Positions 42,650 to 54,025 of a stretch of 64,000 bases of DNA are shown one piece after another. Position numbers and translations under genes: made by a program. The notes beneath the pieces are model-generated. The model had not been told where the DNA came from. It was given only the letters and a program-made list of their open reading frames with translations, and did no database searches. Source of the stretch: Schistosoma mansoni (taxonomy: Eukaryota > Platyhelminthes > Trematoda > Strigeidida > Schistosomatidae). Location of the stretch: positions 58,897,943 through 58,961,942 of the forward strand of contig NC_031502.1 in NCBI RefSeq assembly GCF_000237925.1, written 5' to 3'. How positions within the stretch are numbered: the stretch's first letter is position 1; each line of letters opens with the position of its first letter.

Positions 42650-43980
42650 CAGTCGGTTTGCGTGATATTCGCCGAGGAAACTCCAATAGTGAGTATGAGC
42701 ATCCTAAAGAACTATAGCATGTTTCATGTCTTATATGACTGCAGAAGATTGACGAAAACGGAATGGCAATCTGGTAGCGCAGTCTTGTTTCACTCCAGTA
42801 CAGTCTTGGACGCTGAGTGCCTTAATAAAGCATCTAACAACAGGGCTAATATCAGGCTTTAAAATATATGCACAGTTTCATATAAGGCCCACCTGCAGAT
42901 AGGAGTGGTCGGTCAGTTCAAGCGGGCTACGTCCAATGACGGACAACTTGCCATATAATTGAAATTTTAACTTTAGACTCTTTCTAATTTCGCTACAAAA
43001 AGTCTCACACTTAGTCTTCTCGAAATTAATAGCCGTATACTTCAGTTAACTAAATCACATTTCAGGCCAGATGGGGAAGCCCAAGTAGGCCGGCATTGTA
43101 GTCTTTATGTCTACTATAAGGGGTCCTAACCTCATTCAAGGTAATTAAGGAAGTTGTATAATTTAAGTTAGAAATGGAGAGTTGTCTGAGACTACCGATA
43201 TGAAAAATGTTTGTGATATGTGCGGTTTCAGTCTAATTCACGTGCCTTTTAATACCGGCTCTGAAAAGCTTATTATTGTCGCGAGTAGGTGTGACAGCAG
43301 TCAGGCCAATCTGCTGGTTAGGACGGTTGAGCATTGTCAGCCTTTTATGCCTACTACAGGACCTATTACTGCTGTGGACAGACATATTTTTGGGCCGAAG
43401 CGGCCAAATTTTTTTCTTTTTCGTGACCGAGAGTCTATAGCTTGTATTGCGGTATCCAGGAGAATTTCTGTTGGACTGAGTAGTTAAGCTTTCATTAGCT
43501 CCAATGAAGTACACTATTTACGCCCACTTTCTGTCTTCGTCCACAAACGAAGTTTCTCGTTTAGTTTTGTATCTTGTCCGTCACTCCAAAATTGTAAAGC
43601 TTCCTCATGATCCCTAAGTGAGACACGTTATCAAATGCTTTGCTGAAATCTGTGAATTAGACGCCGAAAAACCGTCGTCTTGAATTATCTTCCATCAGGC
43701 ATGAACGTCTATCCCGAAACCCATGTTGCTATAGTGTCCTTAATGGGTGATTCTGTGTCAATTAGCAAGTCATCTGGAAACATTCCTCCAAATATCTTAA
43801 CTATGATGCTAGTAAGACTGACAGGTCCGTAGTTATAGACGAGCTGTCGTTTCTCATGCCTAAAGGACAATGACAATGTCCGTTCAGTTCATTGTTTTAA
43901 ATCCAAAATACCTGTTCTAATTCTTTCTTGAAGGGCGGTTGACTGATAAAATCAGTTTTCAGTCCAAGTAATAGGGAATA
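42650..43980 (-). pseudogene. CR1/jockey-like reverse transcriptase remnant
   Basis: The clearest part is minus-strand 43670..43590: F-T-D-F-S-K-A-F-D-N-V-S-H, then K-L-Y-N-F-G-V, the first catalytic region of a jockey/CR1-type RT. It is followed near 43550 by V-C-G-R-R-Q-K-V. Stops and frameshifts are frequent, and the catalytic Y/F-A-D-D was not found. Boundaries are approximate. Confidence 0.6.
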
Positions 43981-44464
43981 AAAATCCAGGTCCTGAATCG
44001 AAATTTTATTCGTAGATCGCAAACTATCAGTTAAGATCAAAAATGCAAAAATACCAAACCAAGCACTATGAAACTCAAACTCCTATTACTTGTGACATTT
44101 TTAATTCCAGTAGCGTTATTGAGACATAATGCAGTCCAGTTATTCCTCGTAGTGTAGAGTGGCTTGAAAGGATATTACAACACTCTCATAATCATTAACC
44201 ACAGGCTGTAGCCAATAAAGCATAGAAATGAACGACGTAGGTAGTATTAATTTGAACAACAAAACTTAACGCGGTGCCACAACTGATACAAATAAACAAC
44301 AGGTATTGAGTGTAAATGTGATTACACACACTGCGTAACAAAGGACAAAAGATGCGGTCTTTTACTGTGGTCATAAAAGTACTAAAGTTATATATTACTC
44401 TACTATTGAATACTTGTCTGGCAAGAGCTGAGTATACCTGGCTCCAAGTATGTTAATTATGTAC

Positions 44465-45555
44465 TTACTTATTTACTTACGCCTGTTACTCCCAATGGAG
44501 TATAAGCCGCCAACCAGCATTCTCCAACAAACTCTGTCCTGGGCCTTCTCTTCTAGTTCTATCCAGTTCTTGTTCATTCTTCTCATGTCTGTCTCTATTT
44601 CTCGGTGTAATGTGTTCTTCGGTCTTCTTTTTCTCCTTTGACCTTCAGGATTCCATATGAGGGCTTGTCCTGTGACGCAGTCGGGTGATTTCCTCAAAGT
44701 GTGCCCAATCCACTTCCAACACTTCTTCCTGATTTCTCCGCTGGAATCTGGTTTGTTGTCTCCCACAGTAACTTGTTGCTGATAGTGTCTGGCCAACGGA
44801 TCCGAAGTATCTTGCGTAGACAGCTGTTAATAAACACTTGTATCTTCTGGATAATGGGTTTCGTAGTTCTCCACGTCTCCGCCCCATACAGTAGATCTAT
44901 CTTGACATTTGTATTGAAAATTCTAACCTTGGTGTTGTTTGACAATTGTTTTGAGTTCTAGATGTTCTTCAGTTGTAAATATGCTGCTCTTTCTTTGCCG
45001 ATCCTCGCCCTCACATCTGCATCTGATCCACCGTGTTCATCAATGATGCTGCCCAGATATGTAAAGGTTTTCACATCCTCCAAAGCTTCTCCGTCAAGTG
45101 TAATTTGATTGGTGCATGTTGTATTGTATCGGAGAGTCTTGATTTTCTCTTTGTTTATATTGAGACCTACTGCTGCTGAGGCTGCTGCTATACTGGTCGT
45201 TTTCTCCTGCATTTGTTGTTACGTTTGTGATAGAAGAGTCAGATCATCCGCGAAGTCTAGATCGTCAAGCTGCATCCTGCCTGTCCACTGTATCCCGTGA
45301 TTTCCTCCACATATTGACGTCTTCATGATCCAGTCGATCACCAGGAGAAAGGGAAAGGGTGAGAGTAAGCAACCTTGCCTAACACCGTTCTTTACCTCGA
45401 ATGAGTCGGTGAGTTGTCCTCCGTGGACGATTTTGCAGTTTAGTCCATCATAGGAGTTCCGTATGATATTGACTATCTTCTCAGGCACGCCGTGGTGTCG
45501 AAGGAGCCTCCATAATGTTGTCCTGTCCACGCTATCAAATGCCTTCTCGTAGTCA
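44465..45555 (-). mobile_element. 5'-truncated SR2 insertion with 15-bp target duplication
   Basis: ATGTTAATTATGTAC is exact at 44450..44464 and 45556..45570. The minus-strand insert starts at [10 protein letters not shown], includes R-Q-G-C-L-L-S-P-F and D-F-A-D-D-L-T-L-L-S (near 45235), the C-terminal domain ([14 protein letters not shown]) and a (TTAC)n-like tail at 44465. Only a few frameshifts and one stop break the frame, so it is a rather young insertion. Confidence 0.9.
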
Positions 45556-45570
45556 ATGTTAATTATGTAC

Positions 45571-47124
45571 ACTAATTCTTTATTAACGAGTATCGCAAGC
45601 TTGATAAAATACATCAGTTGCAATATTATTCGCAACAACAAAAGACTGACATATGTTGTGATCAGAATTTATATCTGCTTTCACACAACAAACGGCAGGA
45701 TTTGAATCAAGCGCTAAAGCTAACAAGGAGTTGAGGCAAGAAAAGAGAATATTCTCAACCGTTCATAGTGCTAACAAACAAATAAAATGTGTAATCGATA
45801 GAAATTTTAAGATGTGATCAGCAACACACGTTTTGAAGGAGCGAAATAAATGTTCTTCACTTTTAAATATTGTATGCGGATCCTTAGATACAAATACAAT
45901 TCGTCAAATCTACCCGTATTCGAAATTTTACGCATTTAACTTGCAGTTGTGATGATCAAATCAATGTAATTTATAACGATATTATCATCATTGGTTATTA
46001 GCTTCTTTCATAATTTAATTTAAGTGCAGTTTATGTATTTGCTAAATTGTTGGATCAGTTCTTTAATGCTTATCTCATTAACAGATTTCCTCACAGAAGC
46101 TACTCTTTACACCCTCCGAGCAAACAATGTACTTTTACAGAAGACTTGAACAGATAAATATCTACATCTTATCACCGATTCCAGACATCTCACTTGGTCG
46201 TACATTGTACAAGTCAGTAACTAAATCAGCATATGAATGACACAATTTTCACAACCTGGTAATAAAGACTGTACATATCCCATCATCAGTCGTTTGTTCT
46301 ACCATTCATAAAGATTTTTTCATTTAACAATTAAATTTAAGGTCAATGGTATGATAATGAGCTGATAAGATAATATATTTCACTGACCAATCAAAATCTA
46401 GTTGATACTCTCTACACCATTTGCGACATTTGAATCCCCTAAAATCATCACGCGGTCATACAGCCATGTCACGTTATGGGTCAGACTATGATCTATGGAC
46501 GACTTTTGAGCGACGCTAAGTTGACCTACCAACGCGGACTAAACGAGAGTTATAAACCAGTGCAAAGGATTAGAATTATGATTTACAGTTAATGGTTAGG
46601 GTTAGAAATTAGATCTAGGGTTTTCATTACGAACTGACATCAGCTATAATGCCGAAACGCTATTTAGCAGAATGAATGACTGAATTTCGCGCGAAAATCC
46701 AAAACTCGTTATTTTATAACTAATTGATTGTTCCATAAATTATATTTTCGCCGCTTTTCATTCTTTGAGCAGTGATTTTCCATATGAAGAGTTTGTTAGA
46801 TCAACTTTGAACTGATTTCATAGTTATCTTTGAGTGATTAGCGTATATGTTTTAACCGTTACTTTATTTTGAATGATCAGGTAACTAAGCACTTTTTTAA
46901 CATTGGAAAATAGCTTTGGACATAATTTATAACTACTGGAAAACCAGAAAAATGTGGTGACTGTTTTTTGTCTAAATTTAGAATATGCTAACAGTGGATA
47001 CATGTGGCATCAAATATATAGGATAAATATCATGATCTTCATATGAATTATGATCACAATCCACCACTCTAATGCTGCCTGATTGTTTGCATTTTCTCTT
47101 TTCAGTCTAATCCTCATATAAAGT
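45571..47124. other. No recognisable gene or repeat
   Basis: AT-rich. It contains a GTTAGGGTTAG block at 46596..46607 (two telomere-like units only) and no significant ORF. Confidence 0.4.
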
Positions 47125-47274
47125 TGTTATATCTGGTGGCCGAGTGGATGCCTAGTTAATGTATGACGTGATAAGACCGTCAATCAGAGAGCAGCGAGTT
47201 ATCGATTGGAACAATGATACACAAAAGCCTTATGAGCAGTCTTGATTACTTGTCAGTCCTACTTTCTGCGTGGC

Positions 47275-47440
47275 TGTGATGTTTAAATAAATCAATGACT
47301 TCTTCGTATTGATGACTGTTGTAATTTTGAATTCCAAATACAATACATTCGTTCGGGCTTATCTAATACTTCTTGATTACATTGCGTTATTCCGGGGATT
47401 ACTAGTTTATACTACAATTCAAATACTTCTAATTATCATA
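47275..47440 (+). repeat. 5' LTR (166 bp)
   Basis: Identical to 49203..49368. Confidence 0.92.
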
Positions 47441-47463
47441 TTGGCGTCGCGATTGAGCCTGTA

Positions 47464-49095
47464 ATGGAACGGTTGGATATAAATTCAGGTTTTAATGCTT
47501 TTGAGGAGTACATGGAGAGGTTCGAAATCTGGGCTATGACCAAGGAAGACGATGAGGATTTTAATATTGTGGCCCATTTCCTTACATTCATCGGGAAAGA
47601 AGCATACAGCCTTATAAAGATTTTGGCACTTCCAGACAAACCGATTTCACTCCCCTATGCAACTCTCAAGCAACTACTGTTGGATCATATAAAGTATACA
47701 AATTCCGGATGCGGTAAGAGAGAAAAATCCGATAAAATGACTCTCCAGAACTTCAGGAATTCCACTTTAATAAGTCGTCGCAGTTCGATGCGTAATCAAA
47801 GTTATTCAGATAATACTTCATTGAGCTGTGAAACAGTCCATGATGATGAGCACGAGTTTAGTAAATGCTTGTTCTGCGGCAAGTTTCACCCATGTAATTC
47901 ATGTATATTTCGTAATTCTAAATGCTTTAAGTGTGGTATAACTGGACACATTCAGTCAGTTTGTAATACCATGGTTCATTTCGCTGAAAGTAATGCTAAG
48001 ATGGATGCTTCTAATGGTCAGTTATCTTTATCTAGAAGTAGTATAACGTCATATAACAGTCCAGAGTTGAATGAAACCCAGAATCATTGTGAGACAAAAA
48101 TTTTTAGTCAACAAACTTATCGGATTTCTCATGTTATTGTACCAAATATGGTTTGTCGTGATAATTCACATACTTCTGATGGAATTTCTTACAACAGTGA
48201 GAATAGAATGTTGAATGAGTCAAATCATGATCAAAAACCAGATTCAGTCTTGGTAGATGCTGAATTCCCTGATGATCCATTATTCTCTAATGAAACTCTT
48301 AATCGATTTGAGGAAAATATTTCAGAGAAATCGAATTCTGATATCATGTCAAGTGTCAGTGGTCCTCACAATCAATTTATCTCTAATGATATTCCTAATG
48401 AATGTGACAAATATGTTCCTAATGAGTCGAACTCTAGTCACATTTCCGATGTTCTCGTATCAGATGTTGCATATTCTCACGAACAATGTGTTTCGAGTAG
48501 AATCCCTAGTCAGTGGTACGATGAATCAGATGGGAAAGCAAAATTTCCCGAAGCAACCAGAGAACCAGTTTGCCCAGATGTGAAGTTTGCACAGACAGAG
48601 AATCCAAATCAAGTCCAAGATTATCCTAATGAATATGAGGCAGATGAATGTTTTCTATTCGATTGTTTCGCAGGTAAATCAAGCCTAGTTAAATCACATG
48701 TGTTAATTACATATATCAATGCATATCCATCTGTATATTCTAATATGAATAACAAAAAGTATATGTATCATGATTTTTATTCAAGTCAAAGTCACATGAT
48801 GGAATACCTCAAATCATATATCAGTGTTTATTCCCAAATACTCACATGCAGTAGTCGATGCGTAAGATTTGAGAAGATAATGCAAATTGGGAACGTCATA
48901 TTGGCTAAAACATTGCGAAGTAAGGACCCAACATTATTTCGTGGGGGAGGATATTGTTGGAAAGTCCATGATGCAAATTCTAAATATCAATGGTTTCACT
49001 ACAAAGCCGGCATGCTGATTGTATACAATTCCAGAACCCAGGTGAGTCTGTTCCAATTTCGGTTGTTAATTCTAATACTAATGAGTGCATTCTAG
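47464..49095 (+). CDS. Gag-type polyprotein of non-autonomous LTR element
   Basis: A 543-codon open frame starts 23 nt after the 5' LTR. Residues 1-90 resemble gag of schistosome Gypsy/CsRn1-type elements (F-E-E-Y-M-E-R-F-E-I-W-A, then Y-A-T-L-K-Q-L-L-L-D-H). Residues 135-167 hold nucleic-acid-binding zinc knuckles, including a canonical C-X2-C-X4-H-X4-C at 154-167. A long Ser/Asn/Asp-rich region follows to about 400. The last 100 residues (I-L-A-K-T-L-R-S-K-D-P-T-L-F-R-G-G) look like the end of a pol protein, which suggests fusion of gag to a pol C-terminus by internal deletion. Near 49040 the likely continuation shifts into another frame that ends at 49214. Confidence 0.8.
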   Translation: MERLDINSGFNAFEEYMERFEIWAMTKEDDEDFNIVAHFLTFIGKEAYSLIKILALPDKPISLPYATLKQLLLDHIKYTNSGCGKREKSDKMTLQNFRNSTLISRRSSMRNQSYSDNTSLSCETVHDDEHEFSKCLFCGKFHPCNSCIFRNSKCFKCGITGHIQSVCNTMVHFAESNAKMDASNGQLSLSRSSITSYNSPELNETQNHCETKIFSQQTYRISHVIVPNMVCRDNSHTSDGISYNSENRMLNESNHDQKPDSVLVDAEFPDDPLFSNETLNRFEENISEKSNSDIMSSVSGPHNQFISNDIPNECDKYVPNESNSSHISDVLVSDVAYSHEQCVSSRIPSQWYDESDGKAKFPEATREPVCPDVKFAQTENPNQVQDYPNEYEADECFLFDCFAGKSSLVKSHVLITYINAYPSVYSNMNNKKYMYHDFYSSQSHMMEYLKSYISVYSQILTCSSRCVRFEKIMQIGNVILAKTLRSKDPTLFRGGGYCWKVHDANSKYQWFHYKAGMLIVYNSRTQVSLFQFRLLILILMSAF

Positions 49096-49202
49096 ATAAT
49101 ACAGAGTCTACATCCAATACACCGTCGGACAGATGTAAGATGAACTTAAGAAGACGAGCAATCGATTACAGACACTTACACTCCAATTCGAGCTGTGGCG
49201 GA

Positions 49203-49368
49203 TGTGATGTTTAAATAAATCAATGACTTCTTCGTATTGATGACTGTTGTAATTTTGAATTCCAAATACAATACATTCGTTCGGGCTTATCTAATACTTC
49301 TTGATTACATTGCGTTATTCCGGGGATTACTAGTTTATACTACAATTCAAATACTTCTAATTATCATA
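49203..49368 (+). repeat. 3' LTR (166 bp)
   Basis: Identical to 47275..47440. It is preceded by the last codons of a second reading frame (C-G-G-C-D-V), so coding sequence runs up to the LTR. Confidence 0.92.
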
Positions 49369-49744
49369 GTGGCCCAAGCAGTTAAGTCCAGAACACCAAT
49401 AACAGCCTCTGCAATGTGAATCATTATATTTCAAACATACTGGATTTATATACCAATCAAACAGACCACATTGTACCATAAAACAGGAAATAACATTTGT
49501 ACAAGATTAAGCGAAAAGTGGCTGTGAATAGAGGGAACAGTAATCAATATACTGGGGATAACTCAAGAATGGTAAATCGTATAATAATAGTCTATAGGTC
49601 AAAATAAAGCTTATAATAAGAGGAATACGAATACGATTGGGTTAGTTACTTAACAATTATACAACAAGAAATATATATATATATCATATTGGTCCATAGA
49701 TAGTTCCCAAAGTTACCATTCGTAATTTTCCACGGGATATAACA

Positions 49745-50648
49745 ACAGTACAAATGAATACTTATCTTACCTTATCAATTACATCAATCATTAGCTTCGG
49801 CAATCAAATGTAGTAACAAGTTGTTGATGCATCCATTCTATTAATTTTCACTCCTCTAAGAATAAAAAAACACTTTTATCTGCTAGTCATTTTGTTGATC
49901 CTCAGTTTAGAAGTTTCTTTCTTTCATCCATTGAAAGTTGTGGTTGAAAGTTTCGTTAGTCTCTAAACGAAATATATGAACAGGACCTTTTATTTCCTTT
50001 TGTCTTTTTTTATTTTTAACTTATGGATGACAAATAATACCATAGTGTAAAATGATAAAACTGTTGATGGGATATTACGGGTGTGTCCTTTTATATATGA
50101 GAACCTATACACATACGCATATAAACTCACTTACTTACTACCTTAGTTACTTTACTTATACCTATAAGAATTGACTAATACTCTTACGTTAATCATATTA
50201 GGAATAAAAATAAGTAAACGCCTAATCTCCAACGTATCTAAAGCCTCATAGAAATATTAACGTTTGACTTAAGGTTTGTATAATCTAAACAAGAATACCC
50301 ATCATATACTAGTTCACAATACTACTCAAAATATGTAGTTGTGTAATGCCATGTATGTATATATCTATATATAACTCTTGTCTAATAATATTATTTGAGT
50401 AATTCTAACATTAACCAATCATAAGAAAAATCAAATAGAATTCCCTAAGTCAATAGTTGACTATTTATTGGTTTAAATAATGTTGGAAGATGATACTACT
50501 CAAATAAACAAAAAAAAACGAAGTAATGAAGTAATTCATTATTACAATCATCAATGTAATGATAGGAAAATAATTGGGTTGTATACATAGAGAAAGATAG
50601 ATAGTATGGAATGGACATTTTTAATGTTCAAGTCTATTGAACTAAAAT
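49745..50648. other. Upstream flank and probable 5' UTR of the gene at 50649
   Basis: AT-rich, with no repeats shared with the window. No clear core promoter can be singled out. Confidence 0.4.
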
Positions 50649-51309
50649 ATGGTCAATTTTCATTATTCCAATAAAGATTTATATTATACTTCACAGTATT
50701 CTTCATCATCAAATCAACATGATCATCTTTGTCATGATGACCAACATTGTACTAAACATTTGAATTATACTGAATGGGATTCATTAAAATCGATTGAATT
50801 AAATGAAAATGTTAAGCCTGTATCAAATCTTTTAGTATTGGATCAATTATCAACTATTTCAAATAATAATGATCATGATCATAAATCTCCAAGAACTGAT
50901 GATACAACAACAATAGAAAGTTGGACACCATCAATTGATCAATCATTTATACGTCAAGAATTATTATTAAATAGAATGAAAAGTTGGAAATTGTACAGAA
51001 ATACTAGTCCTTTAAACTATTTCAGTAATATGAATAATAATACTAGTAATATGGATAATCTACCTGAAAAATACTCTGTTAAATGTAGATTTAGAACATT
51101 TGAAGATGTACCTAAGGATCAAATAGATGATAATCTAGCAACAGTACATATATTTAACCAGTATTTAATGAATAATGAATATGAGCATGGAGATCAATTA
51201 CAAATATTAACAAATGCTCATTCATCACCTGATATAAGTGAAAATTTGACAGAACAATTTATTACACCATCAGTTAGTGATGGTGTAACATTGGATGCCG
51301 ATAATCAGG
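50649..51309 (+). CDS. First coding exon of an unrecognised gene
   Basis: An ATG opens a 220-codon frame that ends at CAGG|GTAAGT, a near-ideal splice donor; in-frame TGA follows in the intron. The peptide is hydrophilic and rich in Asn, Ser, Asp, His and Thr, with runs such as N-N-N-T-S-N and Q-Y-S-S-S-S-N-Q and no signal peptide or membrane segment. It matches no domain that I know. The codons are strongly AT-biased, as in the ferlin, NPC2 and GOSR1 exons, and it is not repeated in the window. The exon ends one base into a codon. I found no following exon within the window, so the next intron is probably long. Confidence 0.6.
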
Positions 51310-51900
51310 GTAAGTGAAATATCTTTTGCCAATATAGTTATAGTCTTAAAAGCTTAGAACACTTCAATTTGAGTTCTTTTTATTGAATTGGGTAAGATTA
51401 CTTGAGGGGTTACTCTGTTCTAAATCCTTTATAGTTAAGAACTTCTTAATTGCTGAGATCTGAGAATCTCATAGACAGATCTCAATCAATATTGACTGGG
51501 AAACATTTTCTCAAAGTTGGTTCAGCATAACTGTGATAGTACATATCAATGATAGTACACTAAAACCCATAGTATTTATATATTTGAGAGGTCTAGTGTG
51601 TATGTGTGTGAATAGCTTGATTACTATAATCCATTGTAACTATCCATTCACTCAAGTTATCTAGTGTAAATACCCTCATACGTTTGACATTTATTTTTCA
51701 ACACCCTTAGTTTATACTGTCAATAAACCAATATATCAAACCATCGCATGACATCTATACAATCTGTTTACAGACGAAAATAATTAAATGTGATGATATT
51801 TTCTCACAAGTTTGACATTTTATAATTATTCACATAAACCTGAATCAGAAGTAGGAAGTATACAACATAAATCGTCTAACAAGAACCTTTATATTTTTAT
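51310..51900. other. Intron sequence after the 50649 exon
   Basis: AT-rich with no recognisable element up to the SINE at 51915. Confidence 0.4.
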
Positions 51901-51914
51901 TGTATCATTTAAGT

Positions 51915-52250
51915 TTATCAGAGGGGGGTTTTGTGGAGATGTTAGTAATTTTATATACTTGGGATCATAAGTCAATTGAAGCTAGACAACCATGGGAAAC
52001 CTGGAAGCACTGGACGACCGTTTCGTCCTATTGTGGGACTCCTCAACAGTGCGCATCCACCATCCCGCCTCGCGAGATTTGAACCCAGGATCTGTCAGTC
52101 TCGCGCACGAGCATTTAACCGATAGACCACTGAGCTGGCCGGCATCCAACGGTGTTAATGTCTAACTTCAATCAATCCACGAAATTGAGCAACCATTCAC
52201 CAATACCTTCAGTGAGTTGATATCTCCCAACAGACCTAGTTTAAATTTAT
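51915..52250 (-). repeat. Family-2 hammerhead SINE, 5'-truncated
   Basis: The minus-strand copy includes the ATCAGAGGGG-type outer end at 51917, the 3' tail, the ribozyme, the tRNA-like head (B box near 52075, A box near 52130) and part of the 5' region. It is antisense to the gene starting at 50649. Confidence 0.8.
52007..52052 (-). ncRNA. Hammerhead (family 2) with inactivating C3 change
   Basis: On the minus strand the core reads TTGAGGA, so catalytic C3 is U. GAAAC, stem II, stem I (GCACTG/CAGTGC) and GUC are kept. C3 is essential in known hammerheads, so this copy should be inactive. Confidence 0.7.
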
Positions 52251-53041
52251 CAAAGGGACTAACTACTTCATATTACGATAGTGTAATAAGAAGACTATCA
52301 GAAGATTATCAGAACTATGTGATATATTAGAGCAATACATTTCGAACAATCTGATCATTTAGAGCTGATCCAAATAGCATTTTATTGAAATAAAGGCTTA
52401 AATCAGTCATTAACAAGAGGCATTAAACAGCAAAAGTCATTATGAAGGAATGAACAAGGTTCATGCTTCATCGAAAACTTAAAAGACATGAAAAATGATC
52501 GCGTCATATCCCACTATGTTTACCAATTTAAATGTGTGTGGTCACACATAAATAAGGAGGAGCAATCGTGATCTCGAAATTAGGGTGTGTGAACATGTAC
52601 CAAAATGTTTGCAGAAACAAATAGAAACAAATGACCCATCCATCATCCTCTATTGCCAAACATATAGTCGAAACAGGTCATAAGATTGATCTTGACCTTG
52701 CTTTTGTGGTGTTGTATAAAATGTAAAAGGGCGTATACTAAGGCTTATTGAAGCCTCAGCCATACGAAAATTCAAACCTCTTTATGTATTCAAAAGCGGT
52801 TTGTTCTCATCTAAAACCTACCCTGGTGATATTAGTTTATTGGCTGGAGTGATTAGGTTTCGAATTGTTTTCACATTGTTATTATTATTATTATCCTTGT
52901 TTCCTCTTACTCCTATTTCCAGTCTAGTTGACCTTTTATTTTTATATATAGATGTTCTTAACAAGTGTATTTTTGATCAGATTGTTGGGAATGTACTGCG
53001 CTAATATATCACATAGTTCTGGTAATCTTTGTTTTACTTTA
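52251..53041. other. No recognisable feature
   Basis: AT-rich. Only short ORFs without family features. Confidence 0.4.
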
Positions 53042-53049
53042 AATTACTT

Positions 53050-53215
53050 ACTTGCTGAGTGTATAACGCGATGGCGTTTGAAGCGAAAGGTACTGGGTTT
53101 GAGTCCCAGAGTAAATATCAACTCTGAGATGCAGGTACATCTAGCTGACGAGTCCCAAATAGGACGAAACGCGCATCTTGGATTCCTCTGCTAGCCACTA
53201 TCCATCTTTGCTTAC
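53050..53215 (+). repeat. SM-alpha hammerhead SINE, single copy with TSD
   Basis: AATTACTT flanks the unit at 53042..53049 and 53216..53223. The tRNA-like head has an A-box-like start (CTGAGTGTATAACGCG) and a B box (GGGTTTGAGTCCC at 53094). The ribozyme follows, then the GGATTCCTCTGCTAGCCACTATCC tail (shown here by its blocks) and TTGCTTACA. It is shorter than the 335-bp array units because the 3' tail is missing. Confidence 0.85.
53138..53183 (+). ncRNA. SM-alpha hammerhead ribozyme, intact core
   Basis: CTGACGA (53145..53151), GTCC/GGAC stem II with CAAATA loop and GAAAC are intact. The cleavage triplet is AUC ending at 53177. Stem I (ATCTAG with TTGGAT) forms with two wobble pairs. Stem III has one C-A mismatch compared with the usual SM-alpha palindrome, so cleavage may be weak. 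Confidence 0.75.
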
Positions 53216-53223
53216 AATTACTT

Positions 53224-54025
53224 GACACTGTTAAGAGAATAAGAAAGAGTGAAAGCTTGAATAAACCTCTGTGTTAGAATCATAAAATTTCAATGGTCAT
53301 TTGTAAGAAACAAAATATCCCAAGTAAATACTTAATATTTTCTTTTTAAAATTTTAATAATCGAACGAATTTGTGGCGTGTGCTACTGATGTCAACAGAT
53401 ATAAGTAGTATATATCATCAATCGAAATTGAAATGCCTGGGGGCAGAAAGTTAAGAAGATCGAAGAAAATAGAATGAGAACAGAGAATGATTGCTATGGA
53501 AGCGAAGAAACAATCAAGTCTGAGATACTTGGTTGACATTTTGCAAATGAAGAATTTACTTAATGGATCTCAGATTTTACTAAGAGATTCTCTAGTTTTG
53601 TACGCAAATGCATTTGTTTGTCCCCGCCTATCGTTTTGTTTTTTGGCCTAGGTGGATTAATTGAAAAGCGATTGTTATTATTCTAGATAAAATTCTCAAC
53701 TCCTAGCTCATGAAAACATGAGAATTATAGAAAAATCACTTATAAGTTGTGATAGGCACTGATGTTGTTTACAAAGATGATTGTTTACGAGGACAATAAA
53801 CACTTTGGTATTAAACTACGTGACTTAGGAAACAAAACAACATTGAAAGTGTCTACTTAATTTGTATTCATTCTATATCATTTTACAAGGTTGCATTACA
53901 CAAATAATGTCTTCATCTATCCACAAAAGAGAAATTATCATTCTGGTATATTAACTGATAGATTGTAGATTGATTATTCGCCTTCACACAGCTTAGTATT
54001 TGAGTTCCGATTGTTTAATAAAATG
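53224..54025. other. No recognisable feature
   Basis: AT-rich. No shared repeats or convincing ORFs. Confidence 0.4.

Larger units (their letters stand above)
47275..49368 (+). mobile_element. Non-autonomous LTR retrotransposon, identical LTRs, 5-bp TSD
   Basis: Two 166-bp LTRs (47275..47440 and 49203..49368) are identical over their full length and begin TGTGAT and end ATCATA. GTGGC flanks the element at 47270..47274 and 49369..49373. TTGGCGTCGCGATTG follows the 5' LTR and is the likely tRNA primer-binding site. No convincing polypurine tract is visible before the 3' LTR. The 1.76-kb interior holds one gag-type ORF, with no protease, RT, RNase H or integrase core. Identical LTRs mean a recent insertion, presumably driven by a full-length relative elsewhere. 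Confidence 0.92.
47125..49744 (+). mobile_element. Solo LTR split by a gag-only LTR element
   Basis: 47125..47274 plus 49374..49744 make one copy of the LTR found at 24476..24969 and 56666..57164, with ends TGTTATATC and GATATAACA. The missing middle is the nested element 47275..49368 and one copy of its 5-bp target duplication. Confidence 0.85.

Noticed and set aside
43182-43487. 101-codon plus-strand ORF as a gene
   Set aside because: It lies antisense to a recognisable jockey-like RT remnant and shows no family features.
46596-46607. Telomeric repeat (GTTAGGGTTAG)
   Set aside because: Only two units, isolated in unique sequence.
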